From positions 7,302 through 36,697 of the forward strand of contig DCVQ01000016.1 of the NCBI GenBank assembly GCA_002328745.1: a DNA stretch of 29,396 nt. Direction: 5' to 3'. The number at the start of each line of letters is the position of its first letter. Positions within the stretch are counted from its first letter, which is position 1. Positions 1-7,447 of the stretch are shown here, piece after piece. The notes beneath the pieces were generated by a model. The model ran no database searches. It had not been told where the DNA came from and worked only from the letters and a program-made list of their open reading frames with translations. This DNA is from Actinobacteria bacterium UBA2184. GTDB lineage: Bacteria; Actinomycetota; Coriobacteriia; Anaerosomatales; Anaerosomataceae. Made by a program: the position numbers and the translations under genes.

Positions 1-165
1 GCGACGTTCGTGAAGGTGAACGTCGATGAGGCGCGAGATGTGGCTATACGCTACGGAATCATGAGCATCCCGACCATTGCCAAGTTCGAAGGTGGTACTC
101 TTGTTACGCAGGTCGTCGGCGCGAGGGGCGCTGATGCTCTGGGCCGCGAGTTCGGGTTGGTCTGA
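1..165 (+). CDS. trxA: Thioredoxin, C-terminal part (5' truncated by window edge)
   Basis: Frame 1 is open from the first base to a TGA at 163-165 and gives the C-terminal 54 residues of a thioredoxin. The KVNVDE segment, the cis-proline motif YGIMSIPT and the following KFEGG turn are typical of the TrxA fold beta3-beta4 region. The CGPC active site would lie upstream of the window and cannot be checked. Thioredoxins reduce protein disulfides in the cytoplasm using electrons from thioredoxin reductase. The gene is followed after 7 bases by a zinc-ribbon gene on the same strand. It also lies near a CsoR/CstR-type regulator, and a CcdA-like thiol transporter is further downstream, so a role in local thiol redox is plausible but inferred. 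Confidence 0.85.
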   Translation, partial: ATFVKVNVDEARDVAIRYGIMSIPTIAKFEGGTLVTQVVGARGADALGREFGLV

Positions 166-172
166 CCGCCCA

Positions 173-370
173 ATGCCCACGTACGAACTGCACTGCAAGG
201 AGTGCGGGCACCGGTTCGACCGGTTCCTGATGCGGTTGATCAGGGAGTCGGACAAGGTATGCCCGGAGTGCGGATCCACGCAGGTTGCACAGGGTGTTGG
301 AGGCGGTTACGTCGCCACGAGCTCCGGTTCGAGTGCGTCAGCGTGCGTGCCGAGAGGCGGGTTCTCTTGA
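173..370 (+). CDS. FmdB-type zinc-ribbon protein
   Basis: This 65-residue protein starts at an ATG 7 bases after the thioredoxin stop. It begins MPTYELHCKECGHRFD and has two CxxC pairs (C8/C11 and C30/C33), the pattern of the FmdB/regulatory zinc-ribbon family (CxxC_CXXC_SSSS). The family name comes from a putative regulator of formamidase, and the molecular role is generally unknown. The C-terminal tail (from about residue 43) is rich in Gly and Ser, as usual in the family. A longer reading of the same frame from 77 overlaps the thioredoxin and adds non-homologous residues, so the ATG at 173 is preferred. Probably co-transcribed with trxA. Confidence 0.85.
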   Translation: MPTYELHCKECGHRFDRFLMRLIRESDKVCPECGSTQVAQGVGGGYVATSSGSSASACVPRGGFS

Positions 371-382
371 GGGTAGCCCGCC

Positions 383-766
383 GTGTCCGGGAGACACGCA
401 AGCTTGGCGGTGGCGATGGAGTTCACGTATAGGCGAGAGGGCTCGAAGAGCTTCCTCGAAACGGTTGAAGCCGTGGAGCGGTCTGTGCGCGCCCACGGCT
501 TCGTCGTGCTCCGCCGTCACGACCTTCAGTCGACGCTCGCGTCGAAGGGCTTCACGATCCAGCCGCTGATGATCCTGGACGTCGCCCACGAGGATCAGAA
601 CGCGGATCTCTGCAAGCTGCACATCTACGCGGACCGGGGAGCGGTGTGGGTTATCGCGATACGGCCGAACGCGCTCGTCGAAGACGGTGCGCACAAGGCG
701 CGGGGAGCGGCCGAGCTCGAAGCGAACCTGACGGCGCTGGTGGACTCCGCGATCTCGAGCGGGTAA
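383..766 (+). CDS. DUF302 family protein
   Basis: The product of up to 127 residues has the DUF302 signature: a strand-rich start (FTYRREGSKSFLETVEAVERSVRAHGFVVLRRHDLQ in outline), a central 'ILDVAHEDQNADLC' segment and a terminal beta hairpin with 'AIRPNALV'. DUF302 proteins are small soluble proteins of unknown function, often found near sulfur or redox genes. Two starts are possible. A GTG at 383 has a GAGGG Shine-Dalgarno sequence 9 bases upstream, while an ATG at 416 fits the family's usual N-terminus better. The gene ends 5 bases before the convergent repressor gene. Its proximity to thioredoxin and the CsoR/CstR-like regulator hints at a sulfur or thiol context, which is inference. Confidence 0.75.
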   Translation: MSGRHASLAVAMEFTYRREGSKSFLETVEAVERSVRAHGFVVLRRHDLQSTLASKGFTIQPLMILDVAHEDQNADLCKLHIYADRGAVWVIAIRPNALVEDGAHKARGAAELEANLTALVDSAISSG

Positions 767-771
767 CGCGC

Positions 772-1074
772 CTACTGCACGCAGCTCGAGTACTTGAGGA
801 ACACCTTGATGGCTTCGTCGATGAGATCGTCACGGTTCGTGACGTCGTCACTCACCAGGCACGTCTTCATCGAATGGCCGATTATATGAAGTCCGACCTG
901 GTTCAACGCCGACTTAGCGGCCATGATCTGCGTGAGGACGGCCTCGCAGTCCTTGCCCGACTCGATCATCGTCTGCAGGCCGCGGATCTGGCCCTCGAGA
1001 CGCTTCAGCCGGTTGACTATCTTCCGGCGCTCTTCCTCGGTCGTCACCATGGCGGTGGGCGCGGTCTCGTCCAT
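772..1074 (-). CDS. CsoR/CstR-family (DUF156) metal- or persulfide-sensing repressor
   Basis: A 100-residue all-helical repressor with the DUF156 core EEERRKIVNRLKRLEGQIRGLQTMIE. The ATG at 1074 is chosen because AAGGAG lies 8 bases upstream on the minus strand; an upstream in-frame start gives an extra non-conserved N-terminus. Sensor positions: C43 and C72 are 29 residues apart, matching the two Cys of CsoR (C36/C65 in Mycobacterium tuberculosis). The Cu(I)-ligand His expected at +25 is S68, with a His one residue earlier (H67) and another at H63. The Cys pair without that His is the CstR-like pattern, so persulfide sensing is as likely as copper. The gene diverges from a CDF exporter across a palindromic operator and is probably autoregulated. 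Confidence 0.85.
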   Translation of the reverse strand: MDETAPTAMVTTEEERRKIVNRLKRLEGQIRGLQTMIESGKDCEAVLTQIMAAKSALNQVGLHIIGHSMKTCLVSDDVTNRDDLIDEAIKVFLKYSSCVQ

Positions 1075-1106
1075 TGTCGCGGCTCCTTGCGTCAGCACGG
1101 GGCTGA

Positions 1107-1135
1107 CGTACAATCGAATGGTTTCTGCACGTCAA
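1107..1135 (-). promoter_or_regulatory. Predicted sigma-70-type promoter of the repressor gene
   Basis: On the minus strand TTGACG (-35, 1130-1135) is followed after 17 bases by TGTACG (-10, 1107-1112). The -10 is weak, but the -35 and spacing are good and the position suits the repressor start at 1074. The operator palindrome at 1137-1153 abuts the -35 box, so a bound repressor would occlude RNA polymerase. Confidence 0.45.
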
Positions 1136-1136
1136 T

Positions 1137-1153
1137 ATACCCCTCGGGGGTAT
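1137..1153. promoter_or_regulatory. CsoR/CstR-type operator (7-3-7 palindrome)
   Basis: ATACCCC-TCG-GGGGTAT is a perfect 7-base inverted repeat with a 3-base spacer, the A/T-flanked G/C tract recognised by CsoR-family repressors. It lies in the divergent intergenic region between the repressor and the CDF exporter. An identical half-site pair with the same spacing occurs at 8163-8179. Confidence 0.8.
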
Positions 1154-1167
1154 GAAACGGCAAGCAG

Positions 1168-2112
1168 GTGCGCATGGGGTACACGAGGGTTCGGCCGGGA
1201 CGCACCGAGCGCACGCGCTCGGTGCGGCGCGTGCTGTGGTGGGTTCTCGGACTGAACATCGCGGTAGCCGGCGCGAAGCTCGGCTATGGAGTGTTCATCG
1301 ACTCCATATCGGTCACTGCGGACGGGTTCCACTCCCTGTTCGACGGCACATCGAACGTCATCGGGCTCATCGGCCTCAGCGTCGCCGCGCGTCCCGCCGA
1401 CCGCGACCATCCGTACGGGCACACGAAGTACGAGACTTTTGCCTCGGCGGCAGTGGGCGCGCTGCTGCTGTTCGCCGCGTGGGAGGTCGGGTCTTCGGCC
1501 GTGGAGCGGTTCGGCAACCCCGGGGCGGGGCCTACGGTCGACGCCGTCAGCTTCGTGGTCATGCTCGCGACGCTTGCGGTCAACGTCGCAGTGACCACGC
1601 TCGAACGCCGTGAAGGGAACAGGCTTGGCAGCGAGATCCTGCGTGCGGACGCAAGCCACACCGCGAGCGACGTATTCGTGACGGTCGGCGTCATCGTCGG
1701 GCTGGCCGCCGTGCGGCTCGGCATGCCGCTGGCAGACCCCATCCTCGGCCTGGTGGTCGCCGGGTTCATCGTCCGGGCGGCCTATCGCGTCCTGCACTCC
1801 GCGGGGGCCACGCTGTCGGACACGGCGCGCATCGATCCAGCGGAGATCTGCGTTGCGGCGCTTGCGGTCGAAGGTGTGCTGGGCTGCCACGACGTGCGGA
1901 CGCGCGGGAGTTCGGACGAGGTCTACATGGACCTCCACGTGCAGGTGGATCCGGCTGCCACGGTCGCCGAGGGGCATGCCATCGCCGAGCGGGTCGAGAA
2001 GGCGGTGTGCGCGGCCTTCGACAACGTCGTGGACGTCATCGCTCACCTCGAACCGCTCGACGACTACCAGCTGCGCAAGACCGCCGCGCAGGAGCGGGGA
2101 GGGATGCTCTGA
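1168..2112 (+). CDS. Cation diffusion facilitator (CDF) metal exporter
   Basis: A 314-residue CDF transporter, expected to export divalent metal by proton antiport across the cytoplasmic membrane. Six hydrophobic segments are followed by a soluble C-terminal domain from about residue 215. The family motif DHPYGHTKYE is at 80-89. Metal-site residues are visible as H55xxxD59 in TM2 and H164xxxD168 in TM5. The HxxxD/HxxxD pattern is typical of Zn/Cd-selective members rather than the DxxxD of FieF. Start is GTG 1168 or ATG 1174; an ATG inside the operator at 1152 is in another frame. The gene lies directly downstream of the CsoR/CstR-type palindrome, so repression by the divergent regulator is likely. 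It overlaps the following transporter start by one base. Confidence 0.9.
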   Translation: MRMGYTRVRPGRTERTRSVRRVLWWVLGLNIAVAGAKLGYGVFIDSISVTADGFHSLFDGTSNVIGLIGLSVAARPADRDHPYGHTKYETFASAAVGALLLFAAWEVGSSAVERFGNPGAGPTVDAVSFVVMLATLAVNVAVTTLERREGNRLGSEILRADASHTASDVFVTVGVIVGLAAVRLGMPLADPILGLVVAGFIVRAAYRVLHSAGATLSDTARIDPAEICVAALAVEGVLGCHDVRTRGSSDEVYMDLHVQVDPAATVAEGHAIAERVEKAVCAAFDNVVDVIAHLEPLDDYQLRKTAAQERGGML

Positions 2113-3119
2113 TGCCCGCTCCCGAGCGGGCGACCGGCGCGCGGCGCGCCGAGGGTTACGCGCTCGTGCTGCTGGCAGCCACGCTGTGGGCGGGCGGCGG
2201 GCTCATGGCCAAGTGGTTGTTCAGCGCGGCGGGACCGGCGACAGCCGATTGGCCGTTTCCTCCGCTCGGCATAGAGATCGACCCGATACTGCTCTCGTCG
2301 GCGCGGGCGCTGCTGTCGTTCGGTATCGGCCTGGTCTACCTTCTGGCACGCAGGCGCGAGTCGTTGGTGGTCCCGGCGCGGGACCTGCCGTTCCTCATGG
2401 GTTTCGGCGTCTTCGGGCTCGCCTTCGTGCATCTCGCGTACTTCAAGACGATCTCTCTCACCGGCGTGGCGGCGGCGATCCTGCTTGAGTATCTCGCTCC
2501 GGTGATAGTGCTGGTGTTCTCGGTCGCGCTCCTGGGCGAGCGTCTCACCCTCGCGCTGCCGAGCGCGGTAGCGCTGGCGGTGACGGGATGCGCGCTGATG
2601 GTCGGCGCGATCGGCGGTGAGGGCCTCAACCTGCCCGCCGAGGGCCTCGCGTGGGGCCTTGCGTCCGCGGTGTTCTTCGCGGGCTACGCGTTGATGGGCA
2701 GGTATGCCGCAGGACGGTTCTCGCCGTGGACCATGCTGGTCTACGGGCTGGGCTCGGCATCGCTGTTCTGGATGGTGGTGCTCGGCGGACCCGGCAGCAC
2801 CCTGAGAGTGCTGGCCGACGGCAGGACCCTTGTGGCCGTGCTGGTGATGTCGGTGGTGAGCACGGTCATCCCGTTCGCCGCGTTCTTGAAGGCGCTGCAT
2901 TTCATCGAAGCGACCAAGGCGTCGATCACCTCGACCATCGAGCCGGTGATCGCCGGGCTCGCGGCCTGGTTCATCTTCGAGGAGCGGCTCACCGGATTAC
3001 AGCTTCTGGGCGGCGTGCTCGTGATCGGCGCGGTGGTGCTCTCGCAGGCCCGCACGCGGGTGCCTCCCGAGATGCCGGTCATCGATGAAGAGTTAGATGG
3101 GGCCGCCGCGGGTGCATAA
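2112..3119 (+). CDS. EamA/DMT-family transporter
   Basis: A 335-residue integral membrane protein with about ten hydrophobic helices in two EamA repeats. Family hallmarks are visible: an N-terminal LLAATLWAGGGLMAKW segment, 'LLEYLAPVIVLVFSVALLGERL' at the end of repeat 1, and 'IEPVIAGLAAWFIFEERLTGLQLLGGVLVIGAVVL' closing repeat 2, each with the glutamate-arginine pair. These drug/metabolite transporters usually export amino acids, nucleosides or other small metabolites; the substrate cannot be predicted. The ATG at 2112 shares its A with the TGA of the CDF gene, so the two are translationally coupled. The next gene, rpoN, starts after a 48-base gap that carries a probable sigma-54 promoter. 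Confidence 0.88.
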   Translation: MPAPERATGARRAEGYALVLLAATLWAGGGLMAKWLFSAAGPATADWPFPPLGIEIDPILLSSARALLSFGIGLVYLLARRRESLVVPARDLPFLMGFGVFGLAFVHLAYFKTISLTGVAAAILLEYLAPVIVLVFSVALLGERLTLALPSAVALAVTGCALMVGAIGGEGLNLPAEGLAWGLASAVFFAGYALMGRYAAGRFSPWTMLVYGLGSASLFWMVVLGGPGSTLRVLADGRTLVAVLVMSVVSTVIPFAAFLKALHFIEATKASITSTIEPVIAGLAAWFIFEERLTGLQLLGGVLVIGAVVLSQARTRVPPEMPVIDEELDGAAAGA

Positions 3120-3125
3120 TGCAAG

Positions 3126-3141
3126 TGGTACGTTGTTTGCT
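3126..3141 (+). promoter_or_regulatory. Putative sigma-54 (-24/-12) promoter of rpoN
   Basis: TGGTACGTTGTTTGCT matches the consensus TGGCACG-N4-TTGCW at every fixed position except C to T at the fourth base. The GG (3127-3128) and GC (3139-3140) doublets are exactly 12 bases apart. Transcription would begin near 3152, about 16 bases before the rpoN ATG, in the short gap after the EamA gene. This implies rpoN autoregulation. Confidence 0.55.
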
Positions 3142-3151
3142 TGTGGCGCCC

Positions 3152-3163
3152 ACCCCCGGGGGT
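3152..3163. repeat. 12-bp perfect palindrome overlapping the rpoN translation-initiation region
   Basis: ACCCCCGGGGGT is self-complementary and ends 4 bases before the rpoN ATG, so its G-run would also be the only candidate ribosome-binding sequence. It coincides with the predicted sigma-54 transcription start. It resembles a CsoR-type half-site pair without a spacer, but lacks the outer TA, so it is not called an operator. Confidence 0.5.
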
Positions 3164-3167
3164 TCCA

Positions 3168-4565
3168 ATGGAACTCACGCACAGGACAGAACTCAGACAG
3201 AAGGTCACCCTCTCGCCTCAGGTGTACCAGGGGTTGAGCATACTCGCGATGCCTGTGGCCGAACTGCAGCAGCTGATCGAGATGGAGCTGCTCGAGAACC
3301 CGGTGCTGGAGCTCGAGGAAGAGGAGCCCGTCACCGACGTCGAGGGCGAAGACGATCGACGCGAGACCGACGAGGAAGACCGCGCCTGGGACGAGTGGCT
3401 CGATCAGTACGAGGAGCTCGAGCGCATGGATGGAGCGGCGCCGAGGGACCCCAACGCGGAGGACGTGAACGCGGAGGAGTTCGTCGGAGGCGTGCAGACG
3501 TTCAGCGATTATCTCCTGGAGCAGCTCACGCTTCTGGATATCACCCCCGAAGTGGAGCTTGCGGCGAAAGCGATCATCGGATCGCTGGACGGCGACGGGT
3601 TCTTCGTGAGCAGTTGCGACGAGATCGCCGCGATCACCGGGCTGGATTCCCACACCGCCGAGCAGGCGCTGCTCGTCGTTCAGCAGCTCGATCCGCCGGG
3701 CGTCGGAGCTCGCTCGGTACGCGAGGCCCTGATGCTGCAGGCGCAGATCATCGGCGTCGCGACGCCGGTACTCGCACAGATCATCGAGCATCATCTCGAC
3801 GACGTCGCCGTCAATCACTATCGCAAGATCGCGCGAGCGCTCGGCACCGACGAGACATCGGTGCGTGGGATCGTCGAGACCCTCAAGATGCTGAATCCGC
3901 GCCCCGCCGGGGCGTTCTCGCCCGGCCACTCGCCCGGATACGTGGTCCCTGATGTGGCGGTGCGGCGCTTCGACGACGAATGGCTCATCATCCCCAACAG
4001 CGACGCGGTCCCGGTCTTGCGCGTCAGTCCCAGCTACCGGACCATGCTGCGGTCCGATTCTCAGGCGGACGCCGAGACGCGCCGCTACCTCAAGGACAAG
4101 ATCCGTCAGGCGGAGTCGTTCATGCGAAACGTCGACCGGCGCCGCGACACAGTGAGCCGTATCGCCGGCATCATCCTGGAGGTCCAGCGCGACTTCTTCG
4201 AAGACGGGCGAGGGGACCTGCGGCCGCTTCGGCTGGAGGACGTAGCCAGCGAGATCGGCGTGCATCTGTCGACCGTGAGCCGCGGCGTTACCGGCAAGTA
4301 CATGGCTACGCCGTACGGGCTGTTCGAACTGAAGCACTTCTTCTCGGGCGGCTATCGCACCGCGACGGGGATGGACGTCGCGTCCACCACGGTGAAGCAG
4401 CGGATCCGCGACCTGTTGCTGGCCGAAGACCCTCTGCGGCCTCTCTCGGACCAGCGCATCGCCGAGGCTCTGGCCGAGGAGGGGGTCGACGTCGCGCGCC
4501 GGACCGTGGCAAAGTACCGCGAGGAGCTGGGCATCGAGCCGTCGTGGGCGAGAAAGCGCCGATGA
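3168..4565 (+). CDS. rpoN: RNA polymerase sigma-54 factor
   Basis: A 465-residue RpoN with all regions in order. Region I (about 1-50) is the Gln/Leu-rich activator-interacting segment. It is followed by an acidic region II (about 50-85, many Glu/Asp), the core-binding domain, and the -12-binding HTH region ('DVASEIGVHLSTVSRGVTGKYM'-like, around 350-380). The C-terminal RpoN box ARRTVAKYRE at about 443-452 reads the -24 element. ATG 3168 is the family start; nine upstream in-frame residues are not conserved. Sigma-54 holds RNA polymerase at -24/-12 promoters until an AAA+ activator opens them. The TGA overlaps the ATG of a histidine kinase gene (ATGA), and an NtrC-class activator follows, so the operon carries a complete sigma-54 control system. 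Confidence 0.97.
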   Translation: MELTHRTELRQKVTLSPQVYQGLSILAMPVAELQQLIEMELLENPVLELEEEEPVTDVEGEDDRRETDEEDRAWDEWLDQYEELERMDGAAPRDPNAEDVNAEEFVGGVQTFSDYLLEQLTLLDITPEVELAAKAIIGSLDGDGFFVSSCDEIAAITGLDSHTAEQALLVVQQLDPPGVGARSVREALMLQAQIIGVATPVLAQIIEHHLDDVAVNHYRKIARALGTDETSVRGIVETLKMLNPRPAGAFSPGHSPGYVVPDVAVRRFDDEWLIIPNSDAVPVLRVSPSYRTMLRSDSQADAETRRYLKDKIRQAESFMRNVDRRRDTVSRIAGIILEVQRDFFEDGRGDLRPLRLEDVASEIGVHLSTVSRGVTGKYMATPYGLFELKHFFSGGYRTATGMDVASTTVKQRIRDLLLAEDPLRPLSDQRIAEALAEEGVDVARRTVAKYREELGIEPSWARKRR

Positions 4566-6094
4566 GCCGACCGCCGACAGACGCCGGGCATGGCGCGGCC
4601 GCGGCCCTGCCGCCCGAGCGGGCGACCACCGGGCGGGACATCGCGCTCATCGTCACGCTCCTGACGGTCATCTCCGTGCTGCACTACGTGACGGTGAACG
4701 CCGGCAGCCAGGCGGACGCGATGCACCTGCTCTACCGCAAGCTCTACTACCTGCCGATCGTCTATGCGGGGTTCGTCTTCGGGCGTCGCGGCGGGCTCAC
4801 CGTGAGCATCGCGGCGGTGCTGCTGTTCGTACCGCACGTGTACGAGCAGCTTGGCGGGCTGACCGGCGCGGGTGCTGACAACCTGTACGAGATGGTCATG
4901 TACGTGGCGATCGGACTGCTGTTCGGCTGGATGCGGGACCTGGAGGAGCGCAAAGCCCTCGACCTGCGGCAGATGAGCGAACGGCTCGAAGGCGCGTACC
5001 GGACCCTCGAGGAACGCGCGATACAGCTCGTGAACATCCAGGACTACACCCAATCGATCCTCCGCTCCATCACCTCGGGCGTTCTGACAGTCGGCCCGGA
5101 CGGATCGGTGGCGACCGCCAACCCGGCCGCCGAGCGTATCCTGGCGATCCGCGAGGCCGAGATGGTGCCCCGCCGGCTCGGTGCGCTGTTCACGGACGAC
5201 GGCGGCATCGACGCCGCCATGGAGCGCATCCTTCTCGGCCGGATGCCGCGGACGCTGCTCGACACGGTCGCGGTGACGCTCGACGGCACGACCGTGCACG
5301 CGCGCGTGGCGATGTCCCGGATGCGTGACGTGGGCGGGCGCGTCCTCGGCGCCGTGGTGACCTTCGACGATGTGTCCGAGGTGAAGGCGCTCACCGACCA
5401 GCTCATCCGGGCCGACCGGCTCGCGGCGATGGGAGAGCTCACCGCCGGCGTGGCGCACGAGGTGCGCAACCCGCTCGGCATCATCCGGGCGTCGGTGCAG
5501 CTCGTCGAGGAGATGGGCGCCGACCCCGCCCGGGTGCGGGATGCGACGGCTGTCATCAAGCAGGAGATCGATCGGCTCGATCGCGTGATCAAAGCGCTTC
5601 TGGACTTCGGGCGACCCTCGGCGCCGACGCTCAGGCCTACGAACGTCGAGGACGTCATCGCCGACGTCGTGATCTTCACGCGGCGGTTCGCCGGACAGGC
5701 GAGGGTCACGATAGACACCGAATACGCTGCCGGCGTGCCTCTCGTGTCGGCCGACGTCGACCAGCTGAAGCAGGTGATGGTGAATCTCATCTCCAACGCG
5801 GTCCAGGCGATGGAGGCGACCGGCGGCACGATCCGCATCCGGGTGTGGGACGATGATGAGATGGTGTTCTGCTCGGTGGCCGACACGGGACCGGGCATCG
5901 CAGCGGATGAGCTGCCGAAGGTGTTCGACCCGTTCTATTCCACGCGCGATGACGGCACCGGTCTCGGCCTCACCATCGTGCATCGCATCATCGATCAGCA
6001 CGGCGGTCGTATCGAAGTGAACAGCACACCCGGCGCCGGAACGCGTTTCACGTTCGCGCTGCCGGCGGCGTCCGCGGGAGAGGAGTCTCGATGA
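4562..6094 (+). CDS. Membrane PAS sensor histidine kinase (NtrB/AtoS/ZraS type)
   Basis: A 510-residue kinase. Residues about 26-125 hold three to four hydrophobic helices with very short loops, suggesting sensing in or near the membrane. A coiled-coil linker (about 125-160) leads to a PAS domain (about 163-275, 'ILRSITSGVLTVGPDG'). The HisKA domain has the H-box GVAHEVRNPLG with the phospho-accepting H299. The HATPase has the N-box around N412, the G1 motif DTGPG from D441, the F-box 'FDPFYSTR' and the G2 motif GTGLGL at 465-470. It is expected to phosphorylate the NtrC-class regulator encoded next, with which it overlaps by four bases (ATGA), and it overlaps rpoN the same way. The stimulus is unknown. 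Confidence 0.95.
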   Translation: MSRPPTDAGHGAAAALPPERATTGRDIALIVTLLTVISVLHYVTVNAGSQADAMHLLYRKLYYLPIVYAGFVFGRRGGLTVSIAAVLLFVPHVYEQLGGLTGAGADNLYEMVMYVAIGLLFGWMRDLEERKALDLRQMSERLEGAYRTLEERAIQLVNIQDYTQSILRSITSGVLTVGPDGSVATANPAAERILAIREAEMVPRRLGALFTDDGGIDAAMERILLGRMPRTLLDTVAVTLDGTTVHARVAMSRMRDVGGRVLGAVVTFDDVSEVKALTDQLIRADRLAAMGELTAGVAHEVRNPLGIIRASVQLVEEMGADPARVRDATAVIKQEIDRLDRVIKALLDFGRPSAPTLRPTNVEDVIADVVIFTRRFAGQARVTIDTEYAAGVPLVSADVDQLKQVMVNLISNAVQAMEATGGTIRIRVWDDDEMVFCSVADTGPGIAADELPKVFDPFYSTRDDGTGLGLTIVHRIIDQHGGRIEVNSTPGAGTRFTFALPAASAGEESR

Positions 6095-7440
6095 ATCGGC
6101 GGATCTTGATCGCGGATGACGAGAAGAACATGCGTTGGGTCCTTCGCGAGGCGCTCGAGCCTGTCGGCTACGACGTGGCTGAAGCGAGCGACGGCAAGGA
6201 GGCGCTCTCGGCGATCGCGGAGCAGGAGCCTGACCTGTTGGTCCTCGACCACAGGATGCCCGCGCCCGACGGGATGGAAGTGCTGCGCAGGTTGCGCGGG
6301 AAGGGGTACCGGTTCCCCGTGATCATGCTGACGGCTCACGGCAACGTCCAGACCGCGGTAGAGGCCATGAAGGCGGGCGCGAGCGAGTACGTCACGAAGC
6401 CGTTCGATCTCGAGGAGCTCAAGCTCGCCATCGAGAAGGCGCTTCGGATGGGCGAACTCTCCGCCGAGGTCGAGCGTCTGCGCGAGGAGATCGACCGCGA
6501 CTGGGACATCGACGGCATCGTCGCGACCGACCCCAAGATGCTTGAGGTGCTCGACGGGATCCAGAGGGTCGCGCCGACAGGCGCCACCGTGATGCTGTAC
6601 GGCGAGTCGGGCACAGGCAAAGAGCTTGTCGCCCGGGCGCTGCATCGCCTGTCTCCGCGCGCTGCGAAGCCGTTCGTGTCAGTGAGCGCGGGCGCGCTGC
6701 CCGAGACGCTGCTCGAAAGCGAGCTGTTCGGGTACGAGAAGGGCGCATTCACGGGCGCGATGACCGCCAAACCCGGACGATTCGAGATGGCCAACGGCGG
6801 CACGCTGTTCCTCGATGAGGTCGGCGACATCTCGCTGGCGGTGCAGGTGAAGCTGTTGCGGGTGTTGCAGGAGCGGACGTTCGAGCGACTCGGAGGGACG
6901 CGCAGCGTGGAGGTGGACGTGCGCGTCATCTCCGCAACCAACCGGGACCTGCAGCAGCTGATCGCCGACGGGACGTTCCGGGAGGATCTCTACTACCGCC
7001 TGAACGTCGTGCCGGTGACGATACCGCCCCTGCGGAAGCGGACCGCGGACATCGCGCCGCTCGTGGCGCACTTCCTGGAGAAATTCGGGTCGAAGGGCCG
7101 TGCGATCGCGCCCGAGGCGATGCAGGCCCTCGTGGAGTACCAGTGGCCGGGCAACGTCCGCGAGCTTGAGAACACCATAGAGCGCGTGGTGATCCTCTCG
7201 CACGGGGACCTGATCGAGCTCGACGATCTGCCCGCCGAGGTCCGTGCGGGCGTGAGCGTGTGTGACGCGGGGTCGCGCTGTTTCGTCCTGCCCGAGGACG
7301 GGATCGACCTCGAGGAGGTGGAGCTCGACTTCGTGAAGCAGGCCCTCGACCGGGCGGGCAGCAACGTGCCAAAGGCGGCGAAGCTGCTGGGGCTCACCAC
7401 GAAGACCCTCGAGGCGCGCATGCACCGGTTCGGGCTCTGA
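6091..7440 (+). CDS. NtrC-class sigma-54-dependent response regulator
   Basis: A 449-residue bacterial enhancer-binding protein with three domains. The receiver domain (about 4-118) has D9/D10, the phosphorylatable D53 and K103. The AAA+ domain (about 145-375) has Walker A GESGTGKE at 171-178, the sigma-54-contacting loop GAFTGA at 218-223, Walker B GGTLFLDEVGD and the arginine-finger region 'FREDLYYRLNV'. A Fis-type helix-turn-helix ends the protein ('AAKLLGLTTKTLEARMHRFGL'). Phosphorylation should trigger hexamer formation and ATP-driven opening of sigma-54 promoters. It is translationally coupled to its kinase. A good -24/-12 sequence lies only 8 bases beyond its stop codon, making the gene at 7504 the obvious local target. 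Confidence 0.96.
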   Translation: MNRRILIADDEKNMRWVLREALEPVGYDVAEASDGKEALSAIAEQEPDLLVLDHRMPAPDGMEVLRRLRGKGYRFPVIMLTAHGNVQTAVEAMKAGASEYVTKPFDLEELKLAIEKALRMGELSAEVERLREEIDRDWDIDGIVATDPKMLEVLDGIQRVAPTGATVMLYGESGTGKELVARALHRLSPRAAKPFVSVSAGALPETLLESELFGYEKGAFTGAMTAKPGRFEMANGGTLFLDEVGDISLAVQVKLLRVLQERTFERLGGTRSVEVDVRVISATNRDLQQLIADGTFREDLYYRLNVVPVTIPPLRKRTADIAPLVAHFLEKFGSKGRAIAPEAMQALVEYQWPGNVRELENTIERVVILSHGDLIELDDLPAEVRAGVSVCDAGSRCFVLPEDGIDLEEVELDFVKQALDRAGSNVPKAAKLLGLTTKTLEARMHRFGL

Positions 7441-7447
7441 GGGGGCT

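Noticed and set aside
646..1155. A 169-codon plus-strand frame across the DUF302 end and the repressor gene
   Set aside because: It is out of frame with DUF302 and antisense to a well-supported CsoR-family gene.
1152..1613. An ATG at the end of the operator opening a 153-codon frame
   Set aside because: It is in a different frame from the CDF exporter, overlaps it throughout, and encodes an Arg/His-rich sequence.
3093..4337. A 414-codon minus-strand frame opposite rpoN
   Set aside because: Antisense shadow of RpoN; composition dominated by Arg, His, Leu and Val with no recognisable motif.
4352..6001. A 549-codon open frame on the minus strand opposite the histidine kinase gene
   Set aside because: It is the complement of a clearly functional kinase. 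The translation is rich in His, Arg and Asp with no domain, as expected for GC-rich antisense frames.
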